A DNA stretch of 64,000 nucleotides, from positions 2,914,001 through 2,978,000 of the forward strand of contig NZ_JADOTY010000001.1 in assembly GCF_015751785.1 (NCBI RefSeq), written 5' to 3'. Below, piece by piece: positions 44,544 to 52,855 of the stretch. The notes under the pieces are model-generated. The model was not told where the DNA came from and ran no database searches. It saw only the letters and a program-made list of their open reading frames with translations. Position numbers and translations under genes: made by a program. The DNA is from Micromonospora vinacea (GTDB lineage Bacteria; Actinomycetota; Actinomycetes; Mycobacteriales; Micromonosporaceae). Position 1 is the first letter of the stretch; each line of letters begins with the position of its first letter.

Positions 44544-45209
44544 GTGCGGGTGCTGGTGGCGGACGACGAGCGGTTGTTGGCGGACACGGTGGCCGAAGGG
44601 TTGCGCCGCCTGTCGATGGCCGTCGACGTCTGCTACGACGGTGACGGTGCGCTGGAGCGGGTCGGGGTGAACCGGTACGACGTCGCGGTGCTGGACCGGG
44701 ACATGCCCGGGCACACCGGCGACGAGGTGTGCCGCAGCATCGCCGACTCCCAGGTCGGCACCCGGGTTCTGCTGCTCACCGCGGCGGCCGGCATCCGGGA
44801 CCGGGTGGAGGGCCTCGGCCTCGGCGCGGACGACTACCTGACCAAGCCGTTCGCGTTCGCCGAGTTGGTGGCCCGGGTGCAGGCCCTCGGGCGACGGTCG
44901 ACGCCGGCGCTGCCACCGGTGCTCGCCCAGGACGGCTTGGCGCTGGACGTGGGCCGGCACCTGGCCACCCGGGACGGCCGCCCGCTCGCGTTGAGCCCGA
45001 AGGAGTTCGCGGTGCTGCACGTGCTGCTGCGCGCGGAGGGCCAGGTGGTCAGCGCCGAGGAGCTGCTGGAACAGGCCTGGGACGAGTTCGCTGACCCGTT
45101 CACCAACGCCGTACGGGTCACGGTGATGACCCTGCGCAAGAAGCTCGGCGATCCCGCGATCATCCACACCGTTCCGAAGGCCGGCTACCGCATCGGCGGC
45201 ACGGCGTGA
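44544..45209 (+). CDS. OmpR/PhoB-family response regulator, VanR-like
   Basis: 221 residues from GTG 44544 after GGGGGAGC. The receiver domain has the acidic pair D7-D8, phospho-acceptor D51 (VAVLDRDMPG) and K101 (LTKPF). The winged-helix DNA-binding domain is about 125-220, ending VMTLRKKLGDPAIIHTVPKA and GYRI. Paired with the kinase gene by a 4-base overlap (GTGA). Calling it VanR-like rests mainly on the ligase and dipeptidase genes that follow, since this receiver family is broad. Confidence 0.85.
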   Translation: MRVLVADDERLLADTVAEGLRRLSMAVDVCYDGDGALERVGVNRYDVAVLDRDMPGHTGDEVCRSIADSQVGTRVLLLTAAAGIRDRVEGLGLGADDYLTKPFAFAELVARVQALGRRSTPALPPVLAQDGLALDVGRHLATRDGRPLALSPKEFAVLHVLLRAEGQVVSAEELLEQAWDEFADPFTNAVRVTVMTLRKKLGDPAIIHTVPKAGYRIGGTA

Positions 45210-46270
45210 GCTGGACGCCCCGACGTCGGGTGCTGCTGGTGGGTCTGCTGGCGCTGCTGGCCGGGCCGGTGCTGCCGGCGATGGGCAAGTGGGTGGCCGG
45301 GGTGGCCTGGACCTGGGGGCAGCAGTTCTGCGACCTGCCCATGCCCGGGTTGTCGACGGTATGCCGCGACGTGCGACCGGGGGCGTACCTGCTGCCCTTG
45401 GCGGCCGTCCTGCTCGTGACAGTGGCCGTCCTGGTGGGGCTCTGGTTCGCCGCCGTGTGGTGCCTGCGCCCGGTCGCTGACCTGGCCGGGCCGATCGGGC
45501 ACCTGGGCCCGCAGAACCTCGGCCACCGGATCCGGCCCCGGGGCCGCGACGAGCTGGCCCGGCTGTCCCGGGCGATCGACGAGATGATGGAACGCGTCTC
45601 CGCCGGGTACGAGGGGCAGCGGCGGTTCGCCGCGAACGCCTCGCACGAGCTGCGGACGCCCCTCGCGGTGCAGCGGACGCTCATCGAGGTCGGCATGGCC
45701 AGGACGCTCACCGGTGAGCAGTTGGAGTTGTTGACCAGTCAGCTGCTGGAGACCAACGAGCGCAACGAACGCCTGATCGAGGGCCTGCTCGCGCTCAGCG
45801 AGAGCGACCAGGGACTCCGTTCGCGGATACCGCAGCGGTTGGACGCGATCGTCGAGGCGGTGCTGGCCGGATACGTGGACCGGGCCCGGGAGGCCGGGGT
45901 CACAGTGGAGACCCATCTCGAACCCCGGGTCGTCGTCGGTGAGCGGGTGCTCCTGGAGCGCCTGGTCACCAACCTGGTGGAGAACGGGATCAAGTACAAC
46001 CGGCCGGGCGGTTCGCTGACGGTCGTGGTCAGCGGCGTGCCCGCGCTGTCAGTGGTCAACACCGGCCAGCCCGTGCCGGCGGAGGCGGTGGCCGGTCTGT
46101 TCGAGCCGTTCCGCCGACTCGCCCGGGACCGGACATCGCAGGGCGGCGGGGCCGGCCTGGGCCTGGCCATCGCCCGCTCGATCACCCAGGCGCACGACGG
46201 CATCATCGCGGCCCGGCCCGCCGAGTACGGCGGCCTGCGGGTCGACGTCCAGCTACCCACTCTGACCTGA
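45206..46270 (+). CDS. Membrane sensor histidine kinase, VanS-like
   Basis: 354 residues. Two membrane segments (about 8-25 and 62-86) enclose an external loop of about 36 residues with two cysteines (C42, C53). HAMP-like linker about 87-135. Phospho-acceptor H147 in ANASHELRTPL. ATP domain with N-box LVENGIKYN and G-box GGAGLGLAIARSI. A short loop is more typical of kinases that sense a membrane or lipid-linked ligand than of those with a folded sensor. Likely phosphorylates the regulator encoded just upstream. Confidence 0.85.
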   Translation: MSWTPRRRVLLVGLLALLAGPVLPAMGKWVAGVAWTWGQQFCDLPMPGLSTVCRDVRPGAYLLPLAAVLLVTVAVLVGLWFAAVWCLRPVADLAGPIGHLGPQNLGHRIRPRGRDELARLSRAIDEMMERVSAGYEGQRRFAANASHELRTPLAVQRTLIEVGMARTLTGEQLELLTSQLLETNERNERLIEGLLALSESDQGLRSRIPQRLDAIVEAVLAGYVDRAREAGVTVETHLEPRVVVGERVLLERLVTNLVENGIKYNRPGGSLTVVVSGVPALSVVNTGQPVPAEAVAGLFEPFRRLARDRTSQGGGAGLGLAIARSITQAHDGIIAARPAEYGGLRVDVQLPTLT

Positions 46271-46342
46271 CACCTCCACCCACTCACCGGGGTCCACGTG
46301 CTGCTGGATCCCGCCTGTGGTGTGCCCGAAAAAGGAGAGACG

Positions 46343-47353
46343 ATGACACGCACCGTTGGCCAGGTCCGGGCCGATGTCGAGGAGGCCAGCCGCTGGCTCG
46401 CCGGCCGGGTGGTCCGCACACCCGTGCTGCGGTCCCCGGTGATCGACGAACTCGCCGGGGCGCGGGTCCTGCTCAAGGCGGAGAACCTGCAGGACGGCGG
46501 CTCGTACAAGATGCGGGGCGCGCTGCGCGCGGTCGGCCGCCTCGCCGCGGCCGGCCACACCGGGGTGATCGCGCAGAGCACCGGCAACCACGCGGTGGCG
46601 GTGGCGTTGGCGGCCCGGAAGAACGGGCTTGCGGCGACAGTGGTGCTGCCGGTCGACGCGGCACCGACGAAGGTCGACCGGGCGCGCGCGGCGGGGGCGC
46701 GGGTGGTCTTCGCCGGCACCGGCGTCGAGGAGCGGGTGGCGGTGGCCAACGGGCTCAGCGACGAGAGCGGTCACCCCGTCATCGACGCGTACGACCACCC
46801 GGACGTCGTCGCCGGGCAGGGCACCGCGAGCCTGGAACTGATCGAGGACGCCGAGCGCGCGGGCACGCCGTTGGACACGCTGGTCGTACCGGTGGGTGGT
46901 GGTGGCGGGGTGGCCGGCGCGTGCCTGGCCGCCGCCGGCTCCGCCATCGAGGTGTACGGCGTGGAGCCGGTGGGTTGCGACTCGCTCGCCCGCAGCCTGG
47001 CGGCCGGTGAACGCGTGCCGGTCGCGCCGGCGCCCACCATCGCGGACGGGCTGCGGCCGTCGTGCGTGGGTGAGCTGCCGTTCGCCATCGTGCGGGACAC
47101 GCTGCGCGGGGTCGTCCGGGTCGACGACGAGGAGATCGCGGCGGCGTTCCGGCTGATCCTGACGGAGCTCAAGGTGCTCGCCGAACCGTCCGGGGCGGCC
47201 GGCCTGGCCGGCGCCCTCCGGCTTCCGCCGGCACGTGACCGGCAGCGGACGGTCGGCGTGGTGCTGACCGGCGGAAACGTGGAAGCGGCGCTGGTGGCCC
47301 AGTTGATGACCCCGCGATCCGCCGACCTCACCGGGGAAGGGGTGGCGGCGTGA
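46343..47353 (+). CDS. Fold-type II PLP enzyme: serine racemase / threonine dehydratase family
   Basis: 336 residues from ATG 46343, with AAAGGAGAGA just upstream. The PLP lysine is K56 in GGSYKMRGALRAV. The substrate loop is STGNHAVAVALAAR. The phosphate-binding glycine loop is VPVGGGGGVAG. It lacks the C-terminal ACT domain of biosynthetic IlvA. In mammalian serine racemase the residue just before GNH is Ser84, the second base; dehydratases mostly have Ala; here it is Thr80, so racemase or dehydratase activity cannot be decided. Its overlap with the ligase gene (GTGA) suggests it supplies a D-amino acid, D-serine being the best guess. Confidence 0.8.
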   Translation: MTRTVGQVRADVEEASRWLAGRVVRTPVLRSPVIDELAGARVLLKAENLQDGGSYKMRGALRAVGRLAAAGHTGVIAQSTGNHAVAVALAARKNGLAATVVLPVDAAPTKVDRARAAGARVVFAGTGVEERVAVANGLSDESGHPVIDAYDHPDVVAGQGTASLELIEDAERAGTPLDTLVVPVGGGGGVAGACLAAAGSAIEVYGVEPVGCDSLARSLAAGERVPVAPAPTIADGLRPSCVGELPFAIVRDTLRGVVRVDDEEIAAAFRLILTELKVLAEPSGAAGLAGALRLPPARDRQRTVGVVLTGGNVEAALVAQLMTPRSADLTGEGVAA

Positions 47354-48480
47354 GCGCGCCGGTTCGGATCGGAATCCTGTTCGGTGGACCGTCGGCGGAG
47401 CACGAGGTCTCCTGTGCCTCCGCGCTCGGGGTGGCCCGGGCGCTCGCCGGCGGCGGCTACCGCACTGTCGCCATCGGCGTCACCCGCAGCGGTGGGTTTC
47501 GCCTGATGCCCGACGCGCTGTTGGCCGAGTTACGCGACCGGCCGGCCGGCGAGCGGGCCATCGACGACCAGTTGGTGGTGACCGGGCCGGCCGTCGAGTT
47601 GCGGGCCGGTCCGCGTCCGGGCGTCGTGCAGGTGTCCGCCGGTAACGCACCCGGCGCGGTGCACGCCGAGCTGGACGTGGTCTTCCCGGTGCTGCACGGC
47701 CCCTACGGCGAGGACGGTGTGGTGCAGGGGCTGCTGGAGTCGTTGAACGTGCCGTATGTCGGGTGCGGCATCCTCGCCTCGGCGGTGGGCATGAACAAGG
47801 TGGCGATGAAGCGGGCGCTGCGCGCCGAGGGCATCCCCGTCACCCCGTACGTGGCGTTCGACGCGCACACCTACCGGGCTGTCGACGACCCGGAGAAGCT
47901 GGTGACCGGGCTGAGTAGGCCACTCTTCGTCAAGCCGGCCAGCATGGGCTCGTCCATCGGCATTTCCCGGGTCGGCGAGGGTGACGACCTGGCCGCCGCC
48001 GTGGAGGAGGCGCTTCGCCACGACCAGCTCGTCATGGTCGAGCAGGGTGTCGCCGGCCGGGAGTTGGAGTGCGCGGTGCTCGGTGGCTGGCGCCCCGAGG
48101 CGTCGGCGGTCGGTGAGGTGCGGGTCAGCGGCGGCTGGTTCGACTACCAGCAGAAGTACTTCGGCGACGCCGACCCGATGATCGTCCCCGCCGTTCTGCC
48201 GGACGAGGTGACCGCGCGGGTACGTGAGCTGTCGCTGCGCGCGTTCGCCGCGATCGGCGGGTGGGGTCTGGCCCGGGTCGACTTCTTCTACGACGAGACG
48301 ACCGGTGAGCTGTACGTCAACGAGCTGAACACGATGCCCGGCTTCACCGCGCACTCGATGTACCCGAAGGTGTGGGCCGCCGCCGGGGTCAGCTATCGGG
48401 AGGTGGTGGACCGGCTCGTCGAGTTGGCCCGGGTGCGGCACGCGGAACGGTCCGCGAGCACGGCGGGGAGCGTCCGATGA
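47350..48480 (+). CDS. D-alanine--D-alanine/D-X ligase (Ddl/Van ligase family)
   Basis: ATP-grasp enzyme that makes the terminal dipeptide of peptidoglycan precursors. 376 residues. The first-D-Ala site is GGPSAEHEVS (E17), ATP-grasp elements KPASMGSSIGISRV and ELECAVLGG, the omega loop DYQQKYFGDADPMIVPA (K269-Y270), and metal ligands in NELNTMPGF. VanA/VanB ligases have a His-containing loop for D-lactate, and I do not see that here, so D-Lac seems unlikely. D-Ala versus D-Ser in the second site cannot be settled. Overlaps genes on both sides by 4 bases. Confidence 0.88.
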   Translation: MSAPVRIGILFGGPSAEHEVSCASALGVARALAGGGYRTVAIGVTRSGGFRLMPDALLAELRDRPAGERAIDDQLVVTGPAVELRAGPRPGVVQVSAGNAPGAVHAELDVVFPVLHGPYGEDGVVQGLLESLNVPYVGCGILASAVGMNKVAMKRALRAEGIPVTPYVAFDAHTYRAVDDPEKLVTGLSRPLFVKPASMGSSIGISRVGEGDDLAAAVEEALRHDQLVMVEQGVAGRELECAVLGGWRPEASAVGEVRVSGGWFDYQQKYFGDADPMIVPAVLPDEVTARVRELSLRAFAAIGGWGLARVDFFYDETTGELYVNELNTMPGFTAHSMYPKVWAAAGVSYREVVDRLVELARVRHAERSASTAGSVR

Positions 48481-49154
48481 TCCTGCTCTCCGATCCCCGG
48501 GTGGCGGCGGTGCCCAGCGCCGACGACGGCGAGGAGTTCGTGGATCTGCGTGAGCTGCCGGAGCTGCGGCTGGACGGACGGGCCGCCGACCCGGCCGGGG
48601 CGTACGCCCGGTTGCGCGCCGGTGTCGTGGACCGTCTGCTGGCCGCGCAGCGTGCCCTGCCCGGTGGGCTGCGCCTGCTGGTGGTCGAGGGCTACCGGCC
48701 GTACCAGGCGCAACTGGCCATCTTCACCGGCTACCGGGACGAGCTGCGGCGACGGCACCCGGACTGGTCGCCGCAGCGGCTGCACCGGGAGACCACGAAG
48801 TTCGTCTCACCGGTCGAGGTGGCCCCGCACAGCACGGGCGGCGCTGTGGACCTGACGCTCTGCACCGACGACGGTGTGGAGCTGGACCTGGGCACGGCCA
48901 TCGACGCCACCCCTGAGGACAGCGCCGACGCCTGCTTCACCGACGCGCCGGCGATCGTCGGCACCGCCCGTCGGCACCGGCAGATCATGGTGGACGCCCT
49001 CGGTGGCGCGGGGATGGTCAACTACCCGACCGAGTGGTGGCACTGGTCGTACGGCGACCGTTACTGGGCGCTAATCACCGGTGCTCCGCGCACCCGGTAC
49101 GGACCCGTGGACCTGACCGCCGCACGATCGATACCCGTACCGGCTGAACGGTAG
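48477..49154 (+). CDS. VanX-type zinc D-Ala-D-Ala dipeptidase (M15D)
   Basis: 225 residues, near the VanX length. Every key residue of the family aligns: R74 (EGYRPYQAQL), zinc ligands H118 and D125 (APHSTGGAVD), catalytic E186 and zinc ligand H189 (TEWWHW). VanX removes D-Ala-D-Ala so that an altered terminus dominates. Start ATG 48477 overlaps the ligase stop. No signal peptide, so cytoplasmic as in VanX. A housekeeping DdpX role is possible, but the neighbouring ligase and two-component genes favour cell-wall remodelling. Confidence 0.9.
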   Translation: MILLSDPRVAAVPSADDGEEFVDLRELPELRLDGRAADPAGAYARLRAGVVDRLLAAQRALPGGLRLLVVEGYRPYQAQLAIFTGYRDELRRRHPDWSPQRLHRETTKFVSPVEVAPHSTGGAVDLTLCTDDGVELDLGTAIDATPEDSADACFTDAPAIVGTARRHRQIMVDALGGAGMVNYPTEWWHWSYGDRYWALITGAPRTRYGPVDLTAARSIPVPAER

Positions 49155-49210
49155 GGCGCTCCGGTCCGTACCGGTGGGTGAAGACACCACCGAGGACGGG
49201 AGTGACGGCG

Positions 49211-49885
49211 ATGAGGGTTCAGCGCAGGCACGTGCTGGCGGCGGGTGTGGCGGTGCTCGCCGTGGTGGGCGTGTCGGTGGGGACCAGCTTCGGGTTCGCC
49301 GACACGGCCCCGGCGCGGTCGTCGGTCTGCTCCGGCTCGGTCACCTTCTCCGCGGAGGGCGGTGCGCCGGCGGCGACCAGCGACCGATTCCCGGTGGGTA
49401 CGCGGCTGCGGGTGACGAACCTGGACAACAACCGGGCGGCCACTGTGACCGTCACCGGCCCGTCGGGCAGTTGCGTGCTGCTCAACGCGGCGGCCATGGA
49501 GTTGGTCCGCGAGCCGGGGAAGAACGTGATCCGCCGCAACGTGGTGGAACGCGTCGACGGCGCGGCACCGCCCGCCGCCGCTCCGGCCCCCGGCACGGTC
49601 CGTCCCGGTGCCGCGTCGCCCGGCGCGCCCGGCCCGGCACCCCGGTCGGCGTGCTCGGGGGCGATCACCTTCTTCGAGGAGGCGGCCGGGCCGGCGGCGA
49701 CCAGCGGGCAGTTCCCGGTGGGCACCCGGCTGCGGGTGACCAACCTGGATAACAACCGGGCGACCACTGTGACGGTGACCGGCCCGTCCGGCAGTTGTGT
49801 GCTGCTGAACTCCGCGGCCATGGAGCAGATCCGGGAGCCGGGCAAGAACCTGGTGCGCCGCAACACTGTCGAGGTGCTTCGCTGA
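49211..49885 (+). CDS. Secreted protein with two RlpA-like double-psi beta-barrel domains
   Basis: 224 residues from ATG 49211. Signal peptide about residues 1-30 (LAAGVAVLAVVGVSVGTSFG). Two 74-residue copies, about 78% identical, share FPVGTRLRVTNLDNNRA and TVTVTGPSGSCVLLN, with one Cys pair each, joined by an Ala/Pro-rich linker of about 28 residues. The fold resembles RlpA-type barrels, but the catalytic-type DRGP is replaced by TGPSG, so binding to wall material is more likely than cleavage. It follows the van-like genes by 56 bases and may be co-expressed. Confidence 0.75.
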   Translation: MRVQRRHVLAAGVAVLAVVGVSVGTSFGFADTAPARSSVCSGSVTFSAEGGAPAATSDRFPVGTRLRVTNLDNNRAATVTVTGPSGSCVLLNAAAMELVREPGKNVIRRNVVERVDGAAPPAAAPAPGTVRPGAASPGAPGPAPRSACSGAITFFEEAAGPAATSGQFPVGTRLRVTNLDNNRATTVTVTGPSGSCVLLNSAAMEQIREPGKNLVRRNTVEVLR

Positions 49886-49889
49886 CGTC

Positions 49890-49922
49890 GGCGGAGGGGC
49901 CCGCGCACCGGGCCCCTCCGCC
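49890..49922. terminator. Strong hairpin between convergent genes
   Basis: GGCGGAGGGGCCC (49890-49902) pairs perfectly with 49910-49922 over a 7-nt loop. It starts 5 bases after the beta-barrel protein stop and 20 bases before the gabT end. Confidence 0.8.
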
Positions 49923-49941
49923 GCTCAGCCTGCTCCGCCGC

Positions 49942-51273
49942 TCAGCCGAAGGCGGCGTCGAGGACGTCCGCGCCCCGGCTGAGCTGCCCGTCGGGGATCA
50001 CCAGTGGGGGCAGGAAACGCAGCACGTTTCCGTACGTGCCGCAGGTCAGGGTGAGCAGGCCGGCGGCGTGACAGGCCGCCGAGATCGCCGCAGTGGCGAC
50101 CGGGTCGGGGGTGAGCGTGCCCGGCAGCACCAGTTCGATGGCGAGCATCGCGCCCCGGCCGCGTACCTCGGCGACCCGGGGATCTCGCTCGGCGATGGCC
50201 CGGAGCCGGGGAACCAGCAGCGACTCGATCCGTCGGGCCGCGCCGGCCAGGTCCAACTCGTGCATGGTCTCGATGGTGGCCAGCGCGGCGGCGCAGGCGA
50301 TGGGGTTGCCGCCGTACGTGCCGCCGAGCCCACCCACGTGCACCGCGTCCATCAGTTCGGCCCGACCGGTCACCGCGGCCAGTGGCAGACCACCGGCGAT
50401 GCCCTTCGCCACTGTCACCAGGTCGGGTTCGACGCCCTCGTGCTGACAGGCGAACCAGTCACCGGTACGGCAGAAACCGGTCTGGATCTCGTCGGCGACG
50501 AAGACCACCCCGGCCGCCGTCGCCCAGGCCCGCAGCGCTGGCAGGAAACCCGGCGCGGGTACGACGAAGCCGCCCTCGCCCTGGATCGGCTCGATGAGCA
50601 GCGCGGCGACGTTCTCCGCGCCGACCTGCTTCTCGATCATCTCGATGGCCCGGGTCGCCGCCTCCGCGCCGGGGAGCCCGCCGTCGCGCAGCGGGTACGA
50701 CATCGGCACCCGGTAGATCTCCCCGGCGAACGGCCCGAACCGGTGCTTGTACGGCATGTTCTTCGCGGTCAACGCCATGGTCAGGTTGGTCCGGCCGTGG
50801 TACGCGTGGTCGAACACCACGACCGCCGGCCGCCCGGTGGCGTGGCGGGCGACCTTCACGGCGTTCTCCACCGCCTCGGCACCGGAGTTGAACAACGCCG
50901 ACCGCTTCTCGAACCCGCCGGGCGTCAACGCGTTGAGCTGCTCGCACACGGCCACGTACGACTCGTACGGCGCGACCATGAAGCAGGTGTGGGTGAACCG
51001 CTCCACCTGCGCCCGGACCGCCTCGACCACCCTCGGGGCCGAGTTGCCCACACTGGTCACGGCGATGCCGGCGGCGAAGTCGATCCACTCCCGGCCGTCG
51101 ACGTCGGTGATCGTCCCGCCCGACGCGTGGTCCACGTAGGACGTGATCACGCTGCCGACACCCCGGGCGACCGCACCGCCGCGCCGCTTGTGCAGCTCCT
51201 CGCTCGACGGCGCAGCGCCGCTCTTCGTTCGCGACTGCGGGGCTCGCAAACCCGGCTCACTCCTCGCGCTCAC
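49942..51273 (-). CDS. gabT: 4-aminobutyrate aminotransferase
   Basis: Moves the amino group of GABA to 2-oxoglutarate, giving succinate semialdehyde. 443 residues. Class III motifs: SALFNSGAEAVENAVKVAR, FDHAYHGRTNLTMALTAK, IEPIQGEGGFVVP, FVADEIQTGFCRTG and the PLP-lysine segment VAKGIAGGLPLAAVTG. An extra 25-residue N-terminus precedes the usual start, so a later start is possible. GTG 51273 begins 3 bases after the stop of the aldehyde dehydrogenase gene upstream, so the two are one operon for GABA formation and use. Confidence 0.92.
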   Translation of the reverse strand: MSARSEPGLRAPQSRTKSGAAPSSEELHKRRGGAVARGVGSVITSYVDHASGGTITDVDGREWIDFAAGIAVTSVGNSAPRVVEAVRAQVERFTHTCFMVAPYESYVAVCEQLNALTPGGFEKRSALFNSGAEAVENAVKVARHATGRPAVVVFDHAYHGRTNLTMALTAKNMPYKHRFGPFAGEIYRVPMSYPLRDGGLPGAEAATRAIEMIEKQVGAENVAALLIEPIQGEGGFVVPAPGFLPALRAWATAAGVVFVADEIQTGFCRTGDWFACQHEGVEPDLVTVAKGIAGGLPLAAVTGRAELMDAVHVGGLGGTYGGNPIACAAALATIETMHELDLAGAARRIESLLVPRLRAIAERDPRVAEVRGRGAMLAIELVLPGTLTPDPVATAAISAACHAAGLLTLTCGTYGNVLRFLPPLVIPDGQLSRGADVLDAAFG

Positions 51274-51276
51274 GGT

Positions 51277-52713
51277 TCAGCTCCCCAGGTTGTGCATGAC
51301 GTGCTTGATCCGGGTGTAGTCCTCCAGGCTGTAGACCGAGAGGTCCTTACCGTGCCCGGAGTGCTTGAAGCCACCGTGCGGCATCTCCGAGACGAACGGG
51401 ATGTGCGTGTTGACCCAGACACACCCGAAGTCCAGGCGGCGGGTCATCCGCATGGCCCGGCCGTGGTCCCGCGTCCACACCGACGCGGACAGGCCGTAGT
51501 CGACACCGTTGGCCCAGCGCACCGCCTCGTCCTCGTCGGAGAAGCGCTGCACGGTGATGACCGGCCCGAACACCTCGTCCTGGATGATCTCGTCGGCCTG
51601 ACGCAGCCCGGAGACCACAGTCGGCGCGTAGAAGTAACCGCGTTCGCCCTGCCGGGACCCGCCCGTCTGGATCGCCGCGTGGTCCGGCAGGCGGTCCACG
51701 AAGCCGCTGACCCGGGTGAGCTGGTTGGCGTTGTTTAACGGGCCGTAGAGCACGTCGGCGTCGTCCGGGGCGCCGGTCTTCGTGTTGCGGGCCTGCTCGG
51801 CGAGCGCCGCCACGAAGTCGTCGTGGACGCCAGGGCCGGCCAGCACCCGGGTGGCCGCCGTGCAGTCCTGCCCGGCGTTGAAGTAGCCACCCAACGCGAT
51901 GGCCTCGGCGGCCGCCGCCACGTCCGCGTCGTCGAAGATCACCACCGGGGCCTTGCCGCCCAGCTCCAGGTGGGTCCGCTTCAGGTCGGGGGCCGCCGCG
52001 GCGGCGACCTCCATGCCCGCGCGGGTCGAGCCGGTGATCGACACCAGCTGCGGGGTCGGGTGCGACACGAGGGTACGACCGGTGTCCCGGTCGCCGCAGA
52101 CCACGTTGAACACCCCCGGCGGGAAGAACTCGGCGGCGATCTCGGCGAGCAGCAGCGTCGACACCGGGGTGGTGTCCGACGGCTTGAGCACCACAGTGTT
52201 GCCGGCGGCGAGCGCGGGGGCGATCTTCCAGACCGCCATCATCAGCGGGTAGTTCCAGGGGGTGACCTGCGCGCAGACGCCGATCGGCTCCCGCCGCACG
52301 TAGGAGGTGTGTCCGGCCAGGTACTCCCCGGCGGACCGCCCCTCCAACATCCGGGCGGCGCCGGCGAAGAACCGGAACTGGTCCACCGCCGGGGGAAGCT
52401 CCTCCTCGGCGGTGAGCTGGCGGGGCTTGCCGGTGTTACGGACCTCGGCGTCGACCAGCTCGGCGGCGCGCGCCTCCACGGCGTCGGCGAGTTTGAGCAG
52501 CGCCCGCTGCCGCTCGGCGGGGGTGACCTCCCGCCAGCTCTCGAAGGCGGTGGCGGCGGCGCTCATCGCCGCGTCCACGTCGGCGGGGCCGGAGACCGGG
52601 GCCTGGGCGAACACCTCACCCGTGCAGGGGTCGACCAGGTCGGCGTAACCGCCATCGGCCGGGTCGACGTAGGAGCCGTTGACGAAGTTGCGCAGCTGCT
52701 GCTGGTCACTCAT
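51277..52713 (-). CDS. Gamma-aminobutyraldehyde dehydrogenase-type aldehyde dehydrogenase
   Basis: 478 residues. ALDH motifs: [32 protein letters not shown], the Glu of [12 protein letters not shown], and the nucleophile Cys in [12 protein letters not shown]. The QDCTAATR context is typical of aminobutyraldehyde/betaine-aldehyde branch enzymes (PatD/YdcW). Converts 4-aminobutyraldehyde from putrescine to GABA, which GabT then uses. Upstream lies the TGCGATAACCG element shared with the aminotransferase gene at 35.2 kb. Confidence 0.9.
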   Translation of the reverse strand: MSDQQQLRNFVNGSYVDPADGGYADLVDPCTGEVFAQAPVSGPADVDAAMSAAATAFESWREVTPAERQRALLKLADAVEARAAELVDAEVRNTGKPRQLTAEEELPPAVDQFRFFAGAARMLEGRSAGEYLAGHTSYVRREPIGVCAQVTPWNYPLMMAVWKIAPALAAGNTVVLKPSDTTPVSTLLLAEIAAEFFPPGVFNVVCGDRDTGRTLVSHPTPQLVSITGSTRAGMEVAAAAAPDLKRTHLELGGKAPVVIFDDADVAAAAEAIALGGYFNAGQDCTAATRVLAGPGVHDDFVAALAEQARNTKTGAPDDADVLYGPLNNANQLTRVSGFVDRLPDHAAIQTGGSRQGERGYFYAPTVVSGLRQADEIIQDEVFGPVITVQRFSDEDEAVRWANGVDYGLSASVWTRDHGRAMRMTRRLDFGCVWVNTHIPFVSEMPHGGFKHSGHGKDLSVYSLEDYTRIKHVMHNLGS

Positions 52714-52753
52714 GGCGGGATCACTCCGAAGGGGGCCGGGGGCGGTTCTGCGG

Positions 52754-52764
52754 CGGTTATCGCA
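52754..52764 (-). promoter_or_regulatory. Second TGCGATAACCG element
   Basis: Identical 11 bases to 35244-35254 and placed about 40 bases before the aldehyde dehydrogenase start. A looser relative, GGCTATCGCG, lies at about 52806-52815 toward the divergent gene. Confidence 0.5.
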
Positions 52765-52855
52765 ATCTCTCTGCCATCTTCGCTACTGAATTCGCGGCAG
52801 ACAAGGGCTATCGCGACTGTTTCCGTCGGTTGATCCCTCGGTTACTCTGCTCGGC

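Noticed and set aside
44544..49154. VanA/VanB-type D-lactate resistance
   Set aside because: No VanH-type dehydrogenase gene and the ligase omega loop lacks the His-containing D-Lac pattern.
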